Of a stretch of DNA of 8,873 nt, positions 5,357 through 8,873 are shown in pieces; position 1 is the first letter of the stretch; the number at the start of each line of letters is the position of its first letter. The translations under genes and the position numbers were made by a program. Source of the stretch: Candidatus Omnitrophota bacterium (GTDB lineage: Bacteria; Omnitrophota; Gorgyraeia; Gygaellales; Profunditerraquicolaceae); the NCBI GenBank assembly GCA_026387255.1, contig JAPLMA010000093.1:1-8873 (forward strand). The letters are read 5' to 3'. Under the pieces are notes generated by a model. The model saw only the letters and a program-made list of their open reading frames with translations, did not search any database and was not told the origin of the DNA.

Positions 5357-6994
5357 ATGCCTAAAGATATCCAAAAAGAGCTGGTCGACTTAGTTACGCA
5401 TTGCTTGACGGAATTAGGCTGGCTGGCGAACTTTTCAGAAAAAATTTCTCTGGAATTTCCTACTGATAATCGTTTCGGCGATTTTAGCACTAATATCGCT
5501 TTAAAATTAAGCAAATTGCTAAAACGTTCCCCTCAAGCCCTTGCCGCAGAGTTAGTGGTTTATCTGCAGCGGGAAATAACTAAATCTAAACTGACAGCAT
5601 TAGTTACTCAGGTAAAAGTTGAAGGAGTGGGATTTATAAATTTTTATCTTAAAGAAAATTATTTTTATGAGAAGCTTAAACTAATTATTACTCAGGGAAA
5701 AGAAGCTTTAAGTAGTAACGCGGGGGGCGGGAGAAAAGTTTTGATTGAATTTGTGAGCGCTAATCCTACCGGCGCCTTAAGCGTGGCTCATGCGCGGCAG
5801 GCAGTGGTTGGTGATTGTCTAGCCAATGTCTTATCTTTTATTGGTTTTGATGTTAAACGTGAATATTATCTTAATGATGAGGGTAATCAGATTAATATTC
5901 TTGGCGCATCCGTGAATTTGCGGCTTAAAGAATTAAACGGCCAAAATTTAGAGTTTCCAGAGAATTATTATCAGGGTGATTATATTTATGATATCGCTAA
6001 GCTTGCCGATAGCCAAAAGATTAAAGATGCGGATTTGGGAAATTTTGCGGCTGGCTATATTTTAAAGATCATTAAACAGGAGCTGATTGATTTTGGGGTT
6101 AAATTTGACTGCTGGTATTCACAAAAGGATTTAGCTAAAAGCGGCAAGGTCGGCCAGGCATTCGAGCAATTAAAGAAAAAAGGATTTTTGTATGAGCAGG
6201 ACGGAGCGCTTTGGTTTAAATCCACGGAGTTTGGTGATGACAAGGACCGGGTAATTATTAAAAGCGATGGGGCTCAGACGTATTTAGCCCCGGATATTGC
6301 ATATCATGAGGATAAATTTAACCGCGGTTTTAGTTGGTTGATTAATCTTTGGGGCCCGGATCATCACGGTTATATTAATCGTATTAAGGCTTCCCTTGAA
6401 GCCTTTGGACATAAGAAAGATGATCTATCTGTAGTGATTGTTCAATTAGCCACTATTTTTAGGAATGGCCAAGAGATTCAAATGTCTACGCGGCGTGGCC
6501 AATATATAACTTTACGTGAGGTTTTAGATGAAGTAGGCGCGGATGCCGCCAGATTCTTTTTTCTCATGCGCCGGACATCCAGCCATTTGGATTTTGATTT
6601 AGAAGTTGCCAAAAAACAAAGCGCGGAAAATCCCGTGTTTTATGTACAGTATGCTCATGCGCGTATCTGTAGCATATTGCGCAGTAGTGCGGCGCAAATC
6701 ACAGATGATTTAGATCTGTCGGTGCTTAAGGAGAAAGAAGAGCTAAATCTGATTAAAAAATTGCTGGAGTTTAATACGACTCTTAATATCTGCCGGGTTA
6801 CTTGCGACCCGTATATGCTTACGGTGTATCTGCAGGAGCTTTCTGAGAGTTTTCATAAATTTTACGATTTACACCGGGTATTAGATCAGGATAAGGCCTT
6901 AACTTGCGCCAGGCTCGCTTTGATTAAAGGAGTAAAAATTGTTATATCTTGCGGGTTAGAACTGTTGGGAATAACTCAGCCGGAGAAGATGTAA
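5357..6994 (+). CDS. argS: Arginyl-tRNA synthetase
   Basis: Class I synthetase charging tRNA-Arg, cytoplasmic; 545 residues, usual length. In order: N-terminal Add domain (about 1-90, with NRFGDFSTNIAL) for the tRNA elbow; the Rossmann catalytic domain opening with EFVSANPTGA; YYLNDEGNQI (170-179); the LWGPDHHGYI motif (331-340); the KMSKS-equivalent QMSTRRGQ (375-382); and a helical anticodon-binding domain that starts at SSHLDFDLEVAKKQSAENPVFYVQYAHARI and ends in the canonical PEKM. The HIGH signature reads SVAH (142-145), lacking the first His and the Gly. Start: first ATG after an in-frame stop at 5348-5350; no Shine-Dalgarno in the 29-nt gap after rsfS. The stop abuts the recJ start codon. 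Confidence 0.97.
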   Translation: MPKDIQKELVDLVTHCLTELGWLANFSEKISLEFPTDNRFGDFSTNIALKLSKLLKRSPQALAAELVVYLQREITKSKLTALVTQVKVEGVGFINFYLKENYFYEKLKLIITQGKEALSSNAGGGRKVLIEFVSANPTGALSVAHARQAVVGDCLANVLSFIGFDVKREYYLNDEGNQINILGASVNLRLKELNGQNLEFPENYYQGDYIYDIAKLADSQKIKDADLGNFAAGYILKIIKQELIDFGVKFDCWYSQKDLAKSGKVGQAFEQLKKKGFLYEQDGALWFKSTEFGDDKDRVIIKSDGAQTYLAPDIAYHEDKFNRGFSWLINLWGPDHHGYINRIKASLEAFGHKKDDLSVVIVQLATIFRNGQEIQMSTRRGQYITLREVLDEVGADAARFFFLMRRTSSHLDFDLEVAKKQSAENPVFYVQYAHARICSILRSSAAQITDDLDLSVLKEKEELNLIKKLLEFNTTLNICRVTCDPYMLTVYLQELSESFHKFYDLHRVLDQDKALTCARLALIKGVKIVISCGLELLGITQPEKM

Positions 6995-8683
6995 GTGTCC
7001 AGCCATTCAATCTTAAGACTAGCCACTCCTAACATTTCCTTACAAAATCAGTTCTCTAAAGAACTAGGTATCTCTAAAATATTGGCTCAGATTCTGATTA
7101 ACCGCAAAATAACTACAGTTGCCGCAGCCGGAAAATTTCTCAAAAGCTCAATTAGTGATTTGTTTAGTCCACACTTGTTTTCGGATATGTCTAAGGCTAT
7201 TAGTCTGGTTAAGAAGGCCAAGGAGAATAAAGAGAAGGTAATGGTTTTTGGCGACTATGATGTTGATGGGATCACCAGTACGGTTTTACTTAAAAATACG
7301 TTTATGAATATGGGCCTGGAAGTATTGCACCACATTCCGCACCGTATTAATGAAGGTTATAGTTTAAATCAGGAGATTGTCCGATTTGCCAGGGAAAACC
7401 AGGTGAAACTTATGGTGACCGCTGACTGCGGTATCACCAACCATAAAGAAATTGAAGCCCTTCGGCAGGCCAACATTGATGTGGTTGTTACGGACCATCA
7501 TGAGCCGCAGGATTCTAATCTGCCTGCGGCCTCTAGCATTATTAATCCTAAGGTTAAGCATTCTGATTATCCCTACAGGGAATTAGCCGGGGTAGGAGTG
7601 GCTTATAAATTTGCTCAAGGAATAACTGGTTCTTTATTAATTGATGATCTGGATTTAGTTGCTTTAGGTACTATTGCTGATAGTGTGCCTTTAACCGGTG
7701 AAAACAGGATCATTGCCAGAGAGGGGCTCGCCAGGCTGCCGCAGACTAAAAGGCTGGGCTTGCGGGCGATTATTGAAAATGCGGGAATTGAAAATAAAAA
7801 ATTTAATTCTACTTATGTAAGTTTTATTATTGCTCCTCGGCTAAATGCCTCCGGCCGCATGGATTATGCGGAGGTATCATTAAAGCTTTTAATGTGTCAG
7901 AGTACTCCGGAGGCGCAAGCTTTGGCTAAAGAGCTTGAGAAGTTTAATCGCCAGCGCCAGAAGATTGAAAGTAAGATTTTGGAGGAAGCCGAGGAGATGA
8001 TTAATCAGCAGATGAATTTTAAAGAACAAAAAGTTATTGTGATTGCTAAAGAAGATTGGCACCAGGGCGTTTTAGGGATTGTGGCGTCAAAGCTGGCGGA
8101 TAGATTTTACCGGCCGGCAATCGTGATCTCCATAAAAGAAGATTTGTGTAAGGGGTCGGCGCGTTCAATTAAAAATTTTCATCTTTTTGACGCGTTAATG
8201 GATTCTAAGGAACTCCTGGATAGTTTTGGCGGACATGCTCATGCTGCCGGGCTACTAATTACTAAAGATAATATCGATGAATTCAGGAAGAGTATCAATA
8301 AGCTGGCGAGTGACCGGTTAACTTTAGAGGATTTACTTCCGAGTAAGGATATTGATGCCCAGTTAGTTTTAGCTGATTTAAATGAATCGCTGGTTAAAGA
8401 ATTAGAGCGGTTGGAGCCATTTGGCATGGCTAATCCGGAGCCATTGTTTTATACCCGCATGTTAAAGCTTAAAGGCCAGGTGCAGCTTTTAAATCGCGGG
8501 ACTTTGAAATTCTGGGCAACAGATGGAGTGACCACATCTGAAGTGATTGCTTTTGGGATGAGCAGCTTAAGAGAGAGTTTATTACAGGCAGACTCTTTTG
8601 ACCTGGTATATACTCCTAAAATAGATAGTTGGCGCCAGGAAGAATCGCTGATTCTTGAGGCCAAGGATATATTTTTTAAATAG
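6995..8683 (+). CDS. recJ: Single-stranded-DNA 5'-3' exonuclease RecJ
   Basis: DHH-superfamily nuclease that degrades single-stranded DNA 5' to 3' in RecFOR recombination, mismatch and base-excision repair. 562 residues, the normal core length. Visible: GDYDVDG (86-92), TADCG (142-146), the name-giving TDHH (166-169), GTIADS (225-230) and GRMD (287-290), which bring the metal ligands; a charged helix rich in E/K/Q (305-345) linking the lobes; DHHA1-domain motifs GSARS (387-391) and GGHAHAAGL (412-420); and a C-terminal OB-fold (about 455-560) with LEPFGMANPEP. Starts at GTG immediately after the argS stop, with GGAG at 6982-6985 inside argS, so it is translationally coupled. Its last 8 nt overlap the convergent rpmB. 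Confidence 0.97.
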   Translation: MSSHSILRLATPNISLQNQFSKELGISKILAQILINRKITTVAAAGKFLKSSISDLFSPHLFSDMSKAISLVKKAKENKEKVMVFGDYDVDGITSTVLLKNTFMNMGLEVLHHIPHRINEGYSLNQEIVRFARENQVKLMVTADCGITNHKEIEALRQANIDVVVTDHHEPQDSNLPAASSIINPKVKHSDYPYRELAGVGVAYKFAQGITGSLLIDDLDLVALGTIADSVPLTGENRIIAREGLARLPQTKRLGLRAIIENAGIENKKFNSTYVSFIIAPRLNASGRMDYAEVSLKLLMCQSTPEAQALAKELEKFNRQRQKIESKILEEAEEMINQQMNFKEQKVIVIAKEDWHQGVLGIVASKLADRFYRPAIVISIKEDLCKGSARSIKNFHLFDALMDSKELLDSFGGHAHAAGLLITKDNIDEFRKSINKLASDRLTLEDLLPSKDIDAQLVLADLNESLVKELERLEPFGMANPEPLFYTRMLKLKGQVQLLNRGTLKFWATDGVTTSEVIAFGMSSLRESLLQADSFDLVYTPKIDSWRQEESLILEAKDIFFK

Positions 8684-8873
8684 CCGGTTTAGATTTTCTG
8701 GGAGTGGCTTTTTTGAAATCGCCCTTTTTGATGCATTTGGTGCAGATAAATACCCGTTGCGCTGTACCATTAAGAAGAATCTTTACCTTTTGTAGATTTG
8801 GGTAAAATTTACGTTTGCTCCAGCGGGCGATCTTTGAGCCTGTACCGCCTTTAGATTTATATTGGCCTTTTCT
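8676..8873 (-). CDS. rpmB: Ribosomal protein L28, N-terminus beyond the window
   Basis: The minus-strand frame is open from the right edge for 65 residues to TAA at 8676-8678. It contains KRKFYPNLQKVKILLNGTAQRVFICTKCIKKG in segments that match the L28 core (R-x-PNLQKV and the strand ending CTKC). The CTKC pair suggests the zinc-binding (C+) form of L28, whose other CxxC pair would lie in the missing N-terminus. L28 is a small basic 50S subunit protein. The segment before PNLQ (KGQYKSKGGTGSKIARWSK) is Gly/Lys-rich and unlike the SHANNKTKR type of E. coli, as in some deep bacterial lineages. The tail RKSKPAI is basic and probably disordered. It is convergent with recJ and overlaps it. Confidence 0.85.
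   Translation of the reverse strand, partial: RKGQYKSKGGTGSKIARWSKRKFYPNLQKVKILLNGTAQRVFICTKCIKKGDFKKATPRKSKPAI

Noticed and set aside
6386..6405. 8-bp stem with 4-base loop in argS
   Set aside because: In-frame coding for a normal ArgRS segment, with no T-run and no position of regulatory interest.
8582..8770. Minus-strand open frame of 62 codons at the recJ end
   Set aside because: The neighbouring minus-strand frame (8676-8873) encodes the recognisable L28 core, so this frame is not the real gene.
1..8873. CRISPR array, tRNA, rRNA, phage or defence genes
   Set aside because: No regularly spaced repeats, no cloverleaf-like segments and no such protein families were seen; nearly all bases are accounted for by housekeeping genes.

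Overview
The window is a gene-dense stretch (roughly 97% coding) of an ordinary bacterial chromosome. It carries nine supported protein genes: eight on the plus strand and one, cut by the right edge, on the minus strand. Moderate-to-low GC, very tight spacing, a zinc-ribbon small protein and the gene mix (trpBA, an M16 peptidase, a CNNM-type CBS protein, a DUF5679-like mini zinc protein, rsfS, argS, recJ, rpmB) suggest an uncultured Gram-negative lineage such as Omnitrophota or a neighbour in the PVC/Elusimicrobia range. That placement is inference from gene style and remembered family patterns, not from a marker-gene tree.

Left edge (1-111): non-coding or the tail of an unseen gene. It holds an imperfect inverted repeat (1-39), a perfect 32-bp palindrome (61-92) and a tandem 9-mer (91-108), which together look like a REP-type mobile palindrome. 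It sits directly before the first gene.

Unit 1 (112-4696): a small zinc-ribbon membrane protein, then trpB and trpA (14-nt overlap) forming tryptophan synthase, then an M16 zinc protease (gap 3 nt) and a CNNM/DUF21-CBS membrane protein (gap 2 nt). The spacing implies one operon. The last protein lacks the C-terminal CorC/HlyC domain usual for the family.

Unit 2 (4706-8683): starts at a near-consensus extended -10 promoter (TTGACA, 17 nt, TAAAAT). It reads a 50-residue four-cysteine protein, the ribosome silencing factor rsfS, arginyl-tRNA synthetase argS and the single-strand exonuclease recJ. The theme is translation plus DNA repair. Full-length RsfS has no ATG, GTG or TTG start available: the only start correctly spaced from a good Shine-Dalgarno is an ATA codon at 4959.

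Right edge (8676-8873, minus): the C-terminal 65 residues of ribosomal protein L28 (rpmB), converging on recJ and overlapping its 3' end by 8 nt.

I see no novel multi-gene system. The points most worth a second look are the ATA start of rsfS, the altered HIGH motif (SVAH) in ArgRS, the perfect palindrome before the trp operon, and the truncated CNNM protein.
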